NCBI GenBank assembly: GCA_937865685.1
Contig: CALMGU010000120.1
Coordinates: forward strand, 62,001-126,000
Source: an uncultured Alphaproteobacteria bacterium
GTDB lineage: Bacteria; Pseudomonadota; Alphaproteobacteria; Micropepsales; Micropepsaceae
Length of the DNA: 64,000 bases
Direction of reading: 5' to 3'
Shown here piece by piece: positions 44,862 to 53,711 of the stretch. The notes below the pieces were generated by a model that saw nothing but the letters and a program-made list of their open reading frames with translations, did no database searches and was not told where the DNA came from. Position 1 is the first letter of the stretch, and every line of letters begins with the position of its first letter. The position numbers were made by a program, and so were the translations under genes.

Positions 44862-47800
44862 ATGCGCTGGCTCGTCGACCTCTGTGTGCGCTATGCCGGC
44901 GCGATCGCGACTTTGACCCTGGTCGCCCTGCTCGTCGGCCTGTGGTCGGCGCGCACCGCGCCATTGGATGTTTTTCCCGACTTCGTGCCCACCACGGTGG
45001 ACATTCAGACCGAAGCACCGGGATTCACCGCGCAGCAGGTCGAGCAGCTCGTCACCAAGCCGATCGAGAACGCCGTCAACGGCGCCACCGGCCTGGCGAC
45101 CATCCGTTCGGAATCCATTCCCGGATTGTCCGTCATCAAGATTCAGTTCGCGGACAACATCGATCTCTACAATGCCCGCCAGGGCATTTCCGAGCGGCTG
45201 GGCGAGCTGGGTTCCAGCCTGCCGCTGGGCGTGGGGACGCCGAAATTGTCGCCTCTCACGTCCAGCACTTTCGACCTTCTGAAGATCGGTCTGGTTTCCG
45301 ACAAGCTTGATGCCTTTGCGTTGCGCGACCAGGCCGACTGGGTGATGAAGCCGGCGCTCTTGGCGGTGCCGGGCGTGGCGCATGTGATCGTCTTTGGCGG
45401 CGCGGTGCGCCAGATTCAGATTCAGCCCGACTTGCCGCGGATGACGTCTTATGGACTGACCCTCACCGATCTGGCGGATGCCGCCCGGCAGGCTCTGGCG
45501 TTGCACGGCGCGGGATTCGTGGATCTTGCCCATCAGCGTGTGCTGATCCAGACGCCGGTTCCCCTTCCCGATCCCTCGGCCATCGCCCATGCGGTGATGA
45601 CGGTGCGGTCGGGGCGGCCCATCACCATCGGCGATGTGGCGGACGTAACCGAAGCGCCGGCTTTGAAATCGGGCGATGCCCAGATCATGGGACGGCCGGG
45701 CGTCCTGCTCGCTCTCGCCAGTCAATATGGCGCCAATACGCTGGATGCGACCCGCGCGGTCGAAGCGGCAATCGCGCAGCTCAGGCCTGCGTTGGAAGCC
45801 CAAGGTGTGAAGGTCTATCCGGCAATACATCGCCCCGCCAACTTCATCGAGCAGGCGCTGAATTCGCTCGAACAATCCCTGGTGATTGCCGCAATTCTAA
45901 TTTTGGCGATCCTCTATCTGTTCCTGCGGGACTGGCGCTCCGCCTTCATCACCTTCCTTGCGATTCCGCTTTCCTTGCTGGCGGCAACAGTGGTGCTGGA
46001 CCGGATGGGGCAATCGCTCAACACCATGACCTTGGGCGGCTTTGCCGTGGCGCTGGGCGTGTTGGTGGACGATGCGATCATCGGCATCGAGAATGTCCTC
46101 CGGCGGCTCAGCGAAAACGCCAAGCTGGCCGATCCCAGGCCCCGCCTGTCGGTGATCCGCGACGCCACTTTGGAAGTGCGGGGGCCGGTGGTTTACGCCA
46201 CCCTGGTGGTGATCGCGGTTTTCCTGCCGCAGCTTTTCTCGACAAGCGTGCAGGGCCATTTCGTGGGACCACTGGCGCTGGCCTTCATCCTGGCGGTGCT
46301 GGCGTCCTTGGGCGTGGCCCTGACGGCGGCGCCGGCGCTTTCGGCGCTGATGTTGAACGCCCGCGACGCCCATGCGGATTTCGGCTGGATTATCCGCCTC
46401 AAGGATTGGCAGCGACGCGGGATAGAGGCTGTGCAGCGGAATTTCCGGCTGGTCCTGATCGTGCTGGGCATTCTCACGGTGGCGGCCATCGCGCTTCTGC
46501 CCTTCCTGCAATCCACTTTCATGCCCGATTTCCGCGAAGGCCATTTCGTGATGCAGGCCGATGCCTCGACGCCGGGCATGTCGCTGGAAGAGATGGCCGC
46601 TGTCGGCCGGCGCATCAGCGCCGAGATCCTGGCGCTGCCGTATATCGCGACCGCGTCCCAGCAGATCGGCCGCGCCGAGATGGGCGAAGACACCAGCGGT
46701 CCGCATCAAAGCGAATTCCATATCGAAATGAAACCCGATGCCCAGGTGGATCAGAAAGAGGCGGAAGACGCCTTGCGGGAAATCGGCTCTCATTATCCGG
46801 GCCTTCAGATCGATGTCCGCACTTTTCTGGGCGACCGCATCGACGAAAGCCTGACGGGCGCCACCGCCGACATTTCCGTGAAGATATTCGGCGATCAGCT
46901 CGATACTTTGGACGGCACCGCCCATCAGATCGTGGGCGCATTGGGTGGCATCGCGGGCATCAAGGATCTGCAATTCAAGCCTCAGAGTGGCACGCCGACA
47001 TTGGCGATCCAGCTTGATCCGGCTGCCTTGGCCGCGAACGGCCTCAAGGCCGGAGATGTGCTGGATGCGGTGCAAAGCGATTATGCGGGCGCTACCGTGG
47101 GCCAGACTTATGCCGGCGTGCGCGCCGTGAATGTGGTTCTGCTGTTGCCGCCGGGCGCACGGGGTCGGCCTGAGCTTTTGTCGTCGCTGCTGATCGCCGG
47201 CCCTTTGGGACCGGTTCCCCTCAATCAAGTTGCGCGGATCATGCCCACCGACACGCGCTATACCATTACCCATGATGGAGGGCAGCGTTTCGATGCCGTC
47301 ACCTTCAACGTGTCCGGCCGCTCGCTGCAGGCGACCGTGAATGAAGCCAAAGGCCGGGTCGCGGCCCTTAAGCTGCCCGCGGGCGTTTATGTCGAATTCA
47401 CCGGCGAGGCCGCGGCCCAAGAGGCGGCACAGCTTCAGATGCTGCTCTATACCGGCTTCGCGTTGATCCTGATCGGCCTGATCCTGTTCGTCTGTTTCCG
47501 TTGGCGAGTCCATACCTGGCTGGTGCTGGTCAATCTGCCGTTCAGCCTGATCGGCAGCGTTGCTGCGATCGCGGTCACCGGAGTGGGACTTTCGCTGGGC
47601 GCGACGGTGGGCCTGGTGACGGTGTTCGGTGTCAGCGCCCGCAATGCGATCCTGCTCCTGGCCCATTACGAACATCTGGTCGACAATGAAGCTGCGGATT
47701 GGTCGGCGGTAACGGTCCTGCGGGGCGCCCAGGAGCGGCTCATTCCCATTCTGATGACGGCGGCCGTCACCGCACTCGGCTTGATGCCGCTTGCGTTGGG

Positions 47801-47948
47801 CATGAACCGGCCGGGTCAGGAAATCGAAGGGCCGATGGCGGTCACGGTGCTGGGCGGCCTGGTCAGCTCGACCTTGCTCAATCTGGTCGTCCTGCCCGCC
47901 TTGGCCGAGCGCTTCGGCGGCCGCAAGGGGAGGGCGCCGGATGCGTAG
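44862..47948 (+). CDS. RND-superfamily efflux pump (CusA/CzcA-like)
   Basis: A 1028-residue inner-membrane pump with the RND duplicated fold. PLDVFPDFVPTTVDIQTEAPG (in part) and the periplasmic porter segments resemble the heavy-metal subgroup. Helix 4, however, reads VALGVLVDDAIIGIEN, closer to the drug-type subgroup than to CzcA's DFG-containing helix, so metal export is not certain. ATG 44862 follows GAGG; a TTG at 44856 is possible. Forms a tripartite system with the adaptor and the outer-membrane protein. Confidence 0.9.
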   Translation: MRWLVDLCVRYAGAIATLTLVALLVGLWSARTAPLDVFPDFVPTTVDIQTEAPGFTAQQVEQLVTKPIENAVNGATGLATIRSESIPGLSVIKIQFADNIDLYNARQGISERLGELGSSLPLGVGTPKLSPLTSSTFDLLKIGLVSDKLDAFALRDQADWVMKPALLAVPGVAHVIVFGGAVRQIQIQPDLPRMTSYGLTLTDLADAARQALALHGAGFVDLAHQRVLIQTPVPLPDPSAIAHAVMTVRSGRPITIGDVADVTEAPALKSGDAQIMGRPGVLLALASQYGANTLDATRAVEAAIAQLRPALEAQGVKVYPAIHRPANFIEQALNSLEQSLVIAAILILAILYLFLRDWRSAFITFLAIPLSLLAATVVLDRMGQSLNTMTLGGFAVALGVLVDDAIIGIENVLRRLSENAKLADPRPRLSVIRDATLEVRGPVVYATLVVIAVFLPQLFSTSVQGHFVGPLALAFILAVLASLGVALTAAPALSALMLNARDAHADFGWIIRLKDWQRRGIEAVQRNFRLVLIVLGILTVAAIALLPFLQSTFMPDFREGHFVMQADASTPGMSLEEMAAVGRRISAEILALPYIATASQQIGRAEMGEDTSGPHQSEFHIEMKPDAQVDQKEAEDALREIGSHYPGLQIDVRTFLGDRIDESLTGATADISVKIFGDQLDTLDGTAHQIVGALGGIAGIKDLQFKPQSGTPTLAIQLDPAALAANGLKAGDVLDAVQSDYAGATVGQTYAGVRAVNVVLLLPPGARGRPELLSSLLIAGPLGPVPLNQVARIMPTDTRYTITHDGGQRFDAVTFNVSGRSLQATVNEAKGRVAALKLPAGVYVEFTGEAAAQEAAQLQMLLYTGFALILIGLILFVCFRWRVHTWLVLVNLPFSLIGSVAAIAVTGVGLSLGATVGLVTVFGVSARNAILLLAHYEHLVDNEAADWSAVTVLRGAQERLIPILMTAAVTALGLMPLALGMNRPGQEIEGPMAVTVLGGLVSSTLLNLVVLPALAERFGGRKGRAPDA

Positions 47949-49341
47949 GGTCCTTCTCTCCACGGCCGCCGCCATCTGTCTTGCCGGTTGCGCGGATGTG
48001 CCGCCGCCGCAATTGCCCGTGAGCGACATTCCCCCGGCCTTCGAGCAGGCGGGCGGCAAAAATGTGCCGCTCTGGCCCGCTCAGGACTGGTGGAACGGTT
48101 TTGGCGACGCGCAGCTATCCGCTTTGATGACGACCGCCAGGGCCAACAATCTGGATGTCGCCCAGGCATCGGCCCGGCTGCGGCAAGCCGATGCCCGGGC
48201 CAGGCAAGCGGGCGCGCCACTGCTTCCCGGCCTGGGGCTGAATGCCAATCTGAACACGCTGTATGGCCAGGCGAAAGGCACTTCGCTCCACGAGACCGAT
48301 TGGGGCGCCGCGCTGGGCGCAAGCTATGAACTCGATTTCTGGGGCAAGAATCGCGACGCGCTTCAGTCGGCTGAGGCGGCACGCGCCGCCAGCGCGGCGG
48401 ATCGCGCAACCGTCGGTCTCACCGTTTCCGCCGGCGTGGCCGACACATATTTCCAGCTTCTGTCTCTTCGCGAGCGGATGGACATCGCTCGCGCCAGTCT
48501 TGCCGCGTCGGAAGACACGCTGCGCGTGGTGCAGCGACGCGTGAATGCCGGATACGCACCCACATCGGATCTGGCGCAGGAGCGCGCGAACATCGCCGCC
48601 CAGCGCGCCATTCTTCCCAGCCTTGCGCAGCAGGAGTTGGAAACGCGCAATGCGCTGGCCCTGCTTCTGGGCCGTCCACCTGAAGGACTTGAGGTGACGG
48701 GCGCCAGCCTGGCCGGCCTGTCGGGCCCGGCGGTGATGCCCGGCCTTCCATCCGAACTTCTGGCGCGGCGGCCTGATGTGATGGCGGCCGAAGCCAATCT
48801 GCTGGCGGCGCATGCCGATCTGGCCGCTGCCCGCACTGCGTTCCTGCCCGACATCACGCTGACCGCCAATGGCGGCGTGGCTTATCCGGCCCTGGCGGCT
48901 GCCGTCGACACCTTGCCGGGAACGGGCCTTGCGGCCGGCATCGGCGCGGCGCTGGTGCAGTCGATTTTCGACAATGGAAAAATCCAAGGCCGCATCGACG
49001 AAACCCAGGCGCGTGAGGAAGAATTGCTTGCCGCCTACCGAACCGCCGCCATCGCCGCTTTTTCCGACGTGGAAAATGCACTGGGCAATATTTCGCACCT
49101 GGCGGATCAGGAAGGGGCGCTCAGCGAGCAGGTCGTCCAGGGGGAAAAAGTTTTAGCGGCAGCGCGCCGCAAATATGGCGCGGGCTATGTCGATTTCCTG
49201 ATCGTGACCGATGCCGAGCGGACCCTCAATGCCGCCAGGGATCAGCGCGCGGATGTCCACCGCGCCCGCCTCACCGCGCTGGTCGCGCTCTACAAGGCGC
49301 TGGGCGGCGGCTGGACGCGCTCCGCCGCGAATGCGCCCTAA
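47941..49341 (+). CDS. Outer-membrane efflux lipoprotein (NodT family)
   Basis: A 466-residue TolC-like outer-membrane factor. The lipobox LAGC puts the lipidated Cys near residue 17. The two repeated alpha-barrel halves are visible, including WWNGFGDAQL, SYELDFWGKNRDAL, DTYFQLLSLRERMDIAR and PSELLARRPDVMAAEANL. It overlaps the pump gene by 8 nt. It provides the outer-membrane channel of the efflux complex. Confidence 0.9.
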   Translation: MRRVLLSTAAAICLAGCADVPPPQLPVSDIPPAFEQAGGKNVPLWPAQDWWNGFGDAQLSALMTTARANNLDVAQASARLRQADARARQAGAPLLPGLGLNANLNTLYGQAKGTSLHETDWGAALGASYELDFWGKNRDALQSAEAARAASAADRATVGLTVSAGVADTYFQLLSLRERMDIARASLAASEDTLRVVQRRVNAGYAPTSDLAQERANIAAQRAILPSLAQQELETRNALALLLGRPPEGLEVTGASLAGLSGPAVMPGLPSELLARRPDVMAAEANLLAAHADLAAARTAFLPDITLTANGGVAYPALAAAVDTLPGTGLAAGIGAALVQSIFDNGKIQGRIDETQAREEELLAAYRTAAIAAFSDVENALGNISHLADQEGALSEQVVQGEKVLAAARRKYGAGYVDFLIVTDAERTLNAARDQRADVHRARLTALVALYKALGGGWTRSAANAP

Positions 49342-49363
49342 GACTATTCCGCATGAACGCGCC

Positions 49364-50722
49364 TTAAGTGCCGTCGGGATTGCCGGGAAAACGGAGCGAA
49401 ATCGCGAATCCGCGCCCGGTCTGCGATTCGACGGTGATCGAGGCACCGTGCAATTCCGCGATCGCGGCCACCAGCGCCAAGCCCAGCCCATAACCGGGCC
49501 GGGTCCGGCTGGCCTCCAGACGGTAGAAGCGTTGAAACAGCTTGGGATGTTCGTCCGGCGGAACGCCGGGGCCATCATCGCTGATCGTCACCACCGCGTC
49601 TCCATTCCGGTTGGCGAGGCCGACCGTCACGGTTGTCCCCGCGGGTGTGTGCAGGATCGCGTTTTCGATCAGGTTGGAGAAAGCCTGGGTGAGAAGCTCC
49701 CGGTCGCCCAGGATGGTGACGGGACCGCCCGGCGGCAGGCTTAAATGGTGGCGCGCGTCTTCCGCCACCGGACCGAACACATCGCCCAGCCGCGCCAGAA
49801 GCGCGGAAAGATCCAGGGACGCGAAATTCGCCCGCCTTGCGCCGCCTTCGATCTGGGCGATGCGGAGCAGGGCGCTGAACAAAGCCAGGATATCGTCCGA
49901 TGCGGCGATGGCGGTTTCCAGCGCCTGATCGTAATCCTCGATCTTGCTGGACTGATCGCGGGCCCGCTCCAGGCGGTGGCGCAGATGCGTCACCGGCGTG
50001 CGCAGATCGTGGGCGATGTCGCTGGTGATCTGCTTCAGATTGTCCATCAGCGCCGCGATGCGGTCCAGCATGGCGTTGATGGTTTCCGAAAGCCGGTCGA
50101 GTTCGTCTTCGGTGCCGCGCATGGGAATTCGGCTGGCCAGATTGCCCGCCATGATGGCGCGGCAGGTGGTGACAATCTCGTCCGTGCGGCGCAGGAAGGA
50201 GCGGCTGACGACCAGACCTCCCAAGAGCGCCAAGGCCAGCGCGCCGGCGAAAATCCAGATCAGCGTTCGCACGATGCGCCGGCGCGCCATCTCCGCGGCG
50301 CGAAGATCGCTGCCGGCGAAGGCATAAAGATCCGGCGCGATGAAAGCCCCCACACCCAGGACGGATCTGGTTTCGGCGCCCTTCGGGCCAGGCAATGTGA
50401 CAATGCCGGTTCGCGGCGCCATCGGTGCCAGATTGCCCGCCAGCTTTTCCGATGACCCGCGCTGAAGCAGGAAGAAATCGGAGGCACCTGGCGATGCCAT
50501 GCGCTGCCCGACCACTTCGCTCGCCTCTCTTATTCCCTGGGTGCGGTAGCCGTCCTTGACTGAGCCGATATCGGCATTGGCGAATTGCACGATCTGGCTG
50601 CGCAGCTCCTGATCGACGACCGCAAGCGTGACGATGGCCAAAGCCGCCGCGGAGACGGCGAAAATGGCGACGAAAATCGCCGCGATACGGAATCCTTCGG
50701 TATGGAAGAGCCTAATCCGCAC
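49364..50722 (-). CDS. Sensor histidine kinase
   Basis: A 452-residue EnvZ-type kinase: membrane helix at about 10-35, periplasmic sensor to about 150, second helix 152-172, HAMP, HisKA with phospho-acceptor His238 (SDIAHDLRTPVTHLRHR), and HATPase with NLIENAILHTP and ISDDGPGVP. GTG 50722 overlaps the response-regulator stop by 11 nt. It converges with the RND operon, 22 bp between stops, so it may sense the efflux substrate. Confidence 0.9.
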   Translation of the reverse strand: MRIRLFHTEGFRIAAIFVAIFAVSAAALAIVTLAVVDQELRSQIVQFANADIGSVKDGYRTQGIREASEVVGQRMASPGASDFFLLQRGSSEKLAGNLAPMAPRTGIVTLPGPKGAETRSVLGVGAFIAPDLYAFAGSDLRAAEMARRRIVRTLIWIFAGALALALLGGLVVSRSFLRRTDEIVTTCRAIMAGNLASRIPMRGTEDELDRLSETINAMLDRIAALMDNLKQITSDIAHDLRTPVTHLRHRLERARDQSSKIEDYDQALETAIAASDDILALFSALLRIAQIEGGARRANFASLDLSALLARLGDVFGPVAEDARHHLSLPPGGPVTILGDRELLTQAFSNLIENAILHTPAGTTVTVGLANRNGDAVVTISDDGPGVPPDEHPKLFQRFYRLEASRTRPGYGLGLALVAAIAELHGASITVESQTGRGFAISLRFPGNPDGT

Positions 50723-51383
50723 GCAATATATATCCGTTGCCGCGAATGGTATGGATCAGTTCGCGCGCATAGCCCCGGTCCATCTTGCCGCGCAGCCGGC
50801 TCATATGGGTTTCCACGATATTGGTGCGTGGATCGAAATGCAGGTCCCAGACATTTTCCAGGAGCATGCTGCGGGTGACCACGCGTCCGGCGTTGCGCAG
50901 CATATATTCCAGCAGCCGGAATTCCTGGGGTTGAAGCTCCACCGGCTTGTCGCCGCGATGCACGGTGCGGCGGATCAGATCCATTTCCAGGTCGCCGGCG
51001 CGCAAGGTCACGGGCGGCCCCGCCTCGCCGCGCCGGGTGATGGCGTTGATCCGCGCCACAAGCTCGGCGAGGGCGAAAGGCTTGGTGAGATAATCGTCGC
51101 CGCCGACATTCAATCCCGCGACCCGGTCGTCGATCCCGCTCATGGTGGTGAGGAACAGGACGGGGGTCTGACAGCCTTCGGTCCTGAGCTGACGCACCAG
51201 ACTCAAACCATCCAGGCCCGGCAGCATCCGGTCCACGATCAGGGCCGCATGCTGGCCGCTCAGCGCCGCGGCAAGGCCGTCCGGCCCATTGCGGATTTCC
51301 TCCACGTCATGACCATGGGCGCCAAGGGCATGACAGATATGATCGGCGGTTTCCGGATCGTCTTCGATCAACAATATTTTCAT
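50712..51383 (-). CDS. OmpR-family response regulator
   Basis: A 223-residue regulator with a receiver domain (phospho-acceptor Asp51 in LIVDRMLPGLDG; acidic pair in IEDDP; Lys in YLTKPF) and a C-terminal winged helix (RAGDLEMDLIRRTVHRGD, EFRLLEYMLRNAGRVVTRSMLLENVW, in part). ATG 51383 starts the receiver fold exactly; an upstream ATG at 51419 adds 12 residues. Partner of the downstream kinase, which overlaps it. Confidence 0.91.
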   Translation of the reverse strand: MKILLIEDDPETADHICHALGAHGHDVEEIRNGPDGLAAALSGQHAALIVDRMLPGLDGLSLVRQLRTEGCQTPVLFLTTMSGIDDRVAGLNVGGDDYLTKPFALAELVARINAITRRGEAGPPVTLRAGDLEMDLIRRTVHRGDKPVELQPQEFRLLEYMLRNAGRVVTRSMLLENVWDLHFDPRTNIVETHMSRLRGKMDRGYARELIHTIRGNGYILRAD

Positions 51384-51541
51384 GGCGCCATTGTCCTGGA
51401 CGGGCGCGGCCGCTGGCAAGGCATTAGACTGGCCGGCAGAGGTCTTTCCAGGCGCCGAAAATTGATTTTCCGTATAGAGAGATAAGCCGAACCGGCCGTT
51501 TCGGCCGCTAATGCATCCAGACAGGGGAAGACGGAGCGAGC

Positions 51542-52171
51542 ATGTCCAGAAAATTGTGGGATATCTCCCAGCCCTTGCGCCCGGCGCTGCCGGTCTGGCC
51601 GGGCGATACGGTTTTCTCGGCGCGGCCGCGCTGGACCTATGGCGATGGCAGCCCCGTGAATGTGACCGCCATCCAGCTTTCCACCCATTCGGGTGCTCAT
51701 GCCGACGCGCCCCTGCATTATGATCCTGCCGGACTGCCGATCGATGCGGTGTCGCTTGAGCCTTATCTGGGACCGTGCCGGGTGGTGGATGCGCGCGGAT
51801 GCGGCGATGTCATAGGCGCCGATCTGGTGGATGCCCATTGGAGCCCCGGCGTCACCCGCATGCTGTTTCGCACCTTCGACCGCTTTCCCATGGAGCGCTG
51901 GCCGGAGCGTTTCACTACCGTAAGTGCCGGGGCCATTCAGGCTCTGAGTGCCCATGGCGTGATCCTGGTGGGCCTGGATTCCCCATCGCTCGACCCGGAA
52001 ACCTCCAAGACCATGGACGCCCATTTGTCGGTGCCGCGCGACATGCGGATTCTGGAAGGGCTGGTCCTGGACCATGTCCCGCCCGGCGACTATGAGCTGA
52101 TCGCGCTGCCGCTCCCCCTGGCGGGCCTGGATGCTTCACCGGTGCGGGCGGTCCTCAGGGAGCTGGACTGA
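51542..52171 (+). CDS. kynB: Kynurenine formamidase
   Basis: A 209-residue cyclase-family hydrolase. The metal-binding signature HSGAHADAPLHY places His49, His53 and Asp55, with further matches in DISQPLRPALPVWPGD and GLDSPSLDPETSKTMDAHL. It hydrolyses N-formylkynurenine to kynurenine in tryptophan breakdown. ATG 51542 follows GGAG. The permease and kynureninase genes lie 118 bp downstream on the same strand. No tryptophan 2,3-dioxygenase gene is in the window. Confidence 0.92.
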   Translation: MSRKLWDISQPLRPALPVWPGDTVFSARPRWTYGDGSPVNVTAIQLSTHSGAHADAPLHYDPAGLPIDAVSLEPYLGPCRVVDARGCGDVIGADLVDAHWSPGVTRMLFRTFDRFPMERWPERFTTVSAGAIQALSAHGVILVGLDSPSLDPETSKTMDAHLSVPRDMRILEGLVLDHVPPGDYELIALPLPLAGLDASPVRAVLRELD

Positions 52172-52229
52172 TGCGGCCCGGCGCTGTTCACATTGCCCGC
52201 CGAGGGGGCTAGGCTCGCCAGCCAGATAG

Positions 52230-52242
52230 TTTAAGCTTCGAA
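52230..52242. promoter_or_regulatory. Candidate operator upstream of permease-kynU operon
   Basis: TTTAAGCTTCGAA, an imperfect dyad around AAGCTT, lies 47 bp before the permease start. The reverse complement of the site before the anthraniloyl-CoA monooxygenase gene reads TTTAAGCTTGAAA, agreeing at 11 of 13 positions. The AAGCTT core alone is common, so the link is tentative. Confidence 0.35.
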
Positions 52243-52289
52243 TATATCGGGGCAGCGCCGGCGTCCGAACAGGCCTTGGGGAGGAAACC

Positions 52290-53711
52290 GTGTCGATCAA
52301 AGACGTGGCTGAGGGGACCGGTCCGGTCCTGAATTCCGTTTCCGGCGAAGTCAGTGCAGGCGGGGCATTGCGGCGGGCGCTGACCGGCCGGCATCTGCAA
52401 TTCATCGCCATCGGCGGGGCGATCGGCTCCGGCCTGTTCCTGGGGTCCGCGGCGGGCATCCGCAGCGCGGGACCCGCGCTTCTGGTCGCCTATATCGTGG
52501 GCGGGGCGATGATCTTCTTCATCGCGCGCGCCTTGGGCGAGCTGGCGCTGGCCCATCCCAAGGCCACCACCATGGATGCCTTCGCGGAAGATTATATCCA
52601 TCCGGCTTTCGGTTTCATGGTCGGCTGGAATTATTGGATGAGCTGGATCCTGGTCGGCATGGTCGACATCACGGCGATGGCGATCTTCGTCAAATTCTGG
52701 CTGCCCGACCTGCCGCAATGGGTTCCGGCGCTGGTGAGCCTGATGGTCCTTTACGGCATCAATATGCTGGGCGTGCGCCGGTTCGGGGAAACGGAATTCT
52801 GGATGGCCTTGATCAAAGTGGTCACCATTGTCGGCATGATGCTGGCCGGCATCTTTCTTTTGTATCAAGGGATCGGGCTCACCGGCGCCCATGCCAGCCT
52901 GGCCAATATCTGGAACGATGGCGGGATATTTCCCACTGGGTTGACGGGTTTCCTGACCGCCCTGCCGATCGCCTTCTTCGCCTTTGGCGGCAGCGAGCTT
53001 GTTGGTCTCGCGGCAGCCGAGGCGGAGAATCCGGAAAAGAACTTGCCGCGCGCGATCAACGGCGTGGTGGCGCGGATTCTGATTTTCTATATCGGCTCAC
53101 TCACCGTGATCATGGCATTGGTGCCTTGGCGGCTGATCGTGCCTACGGAAAGCCCCTTTGTCCTGGTCTTTACCCGCGTGGGTTTGCCCGCCACTGCCAG
53201 CATCATCAATCTGGTTTTGATTTCCGCGGTCCTGTCGTCCTGCAACAGCGGCGTCTTTGCTGGCGCCCGCACCTTGCAATCGCTGGCCGCCAAACGGCAT
53301 GCGCCCGCCATACTGGCGCGCATCAATGACCGCGGCGTGCCGGTGACGGGCATCACCATGTCGGCCGCTATCATGTTCCTTGGCGTGGTCCTGAACTATT
53401 TCGTGCCGGGAAAGGTGATGGAATATATCATTTCGGCCTCGGCGATCCTTTTGATGGGGACCTGGACCAGCATCATCGTCAGCCATATGGGCTTTCGCAG
53501 CCGGGCTCCCAAAGACGCGCCCCGCAAATTTCCCATGCCGCTCTATCCTTTGGCGAGTTGGATCGTTCTGGTCTTCATCGTCGGCATCGCCCTGATCATG
53601 GCGACCTATCTGGGGATGTATATTCCCATCGGCTTCGCGGCAGGATTTTATCTGTTGCTGGGGTTGATCTATGCCCTTTCGGGCGAACAACGCCGCAGGA
53701 CTCCCGCATGA
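52290..53711 (+). CDS. Amino-acid permease (APC superfamily, AroP-like)
   Basis: A 473-residue permease with about 12 helices. LTGRHLQFIAIGGAIGSGLFLGSA (in part), the second helix GELALAHP region and FAFGGSELVGLAAAEAENPEKNLPRAI (in part) are standard AroP/GabP/ProY features. Encoded just before kynU with a 4-nt overlap, so uptake of tryptophan, kynurenine or anthranilate-type amino acids is likely. GTG 52290 follows GGGGAGGA. Confidence 0.88.
   Translation: MSIKDVAEGTGPVLNSVSGEVSAGGALRRALTGRHLQFIAIGGAIGSGLFLGSAAGIRSAGPALLVAYIVGGAMIFFIARALGELALAHPKATTMDAFAEDYIHPAFGFMVGWNYWMSWILVGMVDITAMAIFVKFWLPDLPQWVPALVSLMVLYGINMLGVRRFGETEFWMALIKVVTIVGMMLAGIFLLYQGIGLTGAHASLANIWNDGGIFPTGLTGFLTALPIAFFAFGGSELVGLAAAEAENPEKNLPRAINGVVARILIFYIGSLTVIMALVPWRLIVPTESPFVLVFTRVGLPATASIINLVLISAVLSSCNSGVFAGARTLQSLAAKRHAPAILARINDRGVPVTGITMSAAIMFLGVVLNYFVPGKVMEYIISASAILLMGTWTSIIVSHMGFRSRAPKDAPRKFPMPLYPLASWIVLVFIVGIALIMATYLGMYIPIGFAAGFYLLLGLIYALSGEQRRRTPA

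Noticed and set aside
45897-48059. Minus-strand open frame of 720 codons opposite the RND pump
   Set aside because: Same antisense composition artefact; the pump sequence is unambiguous.
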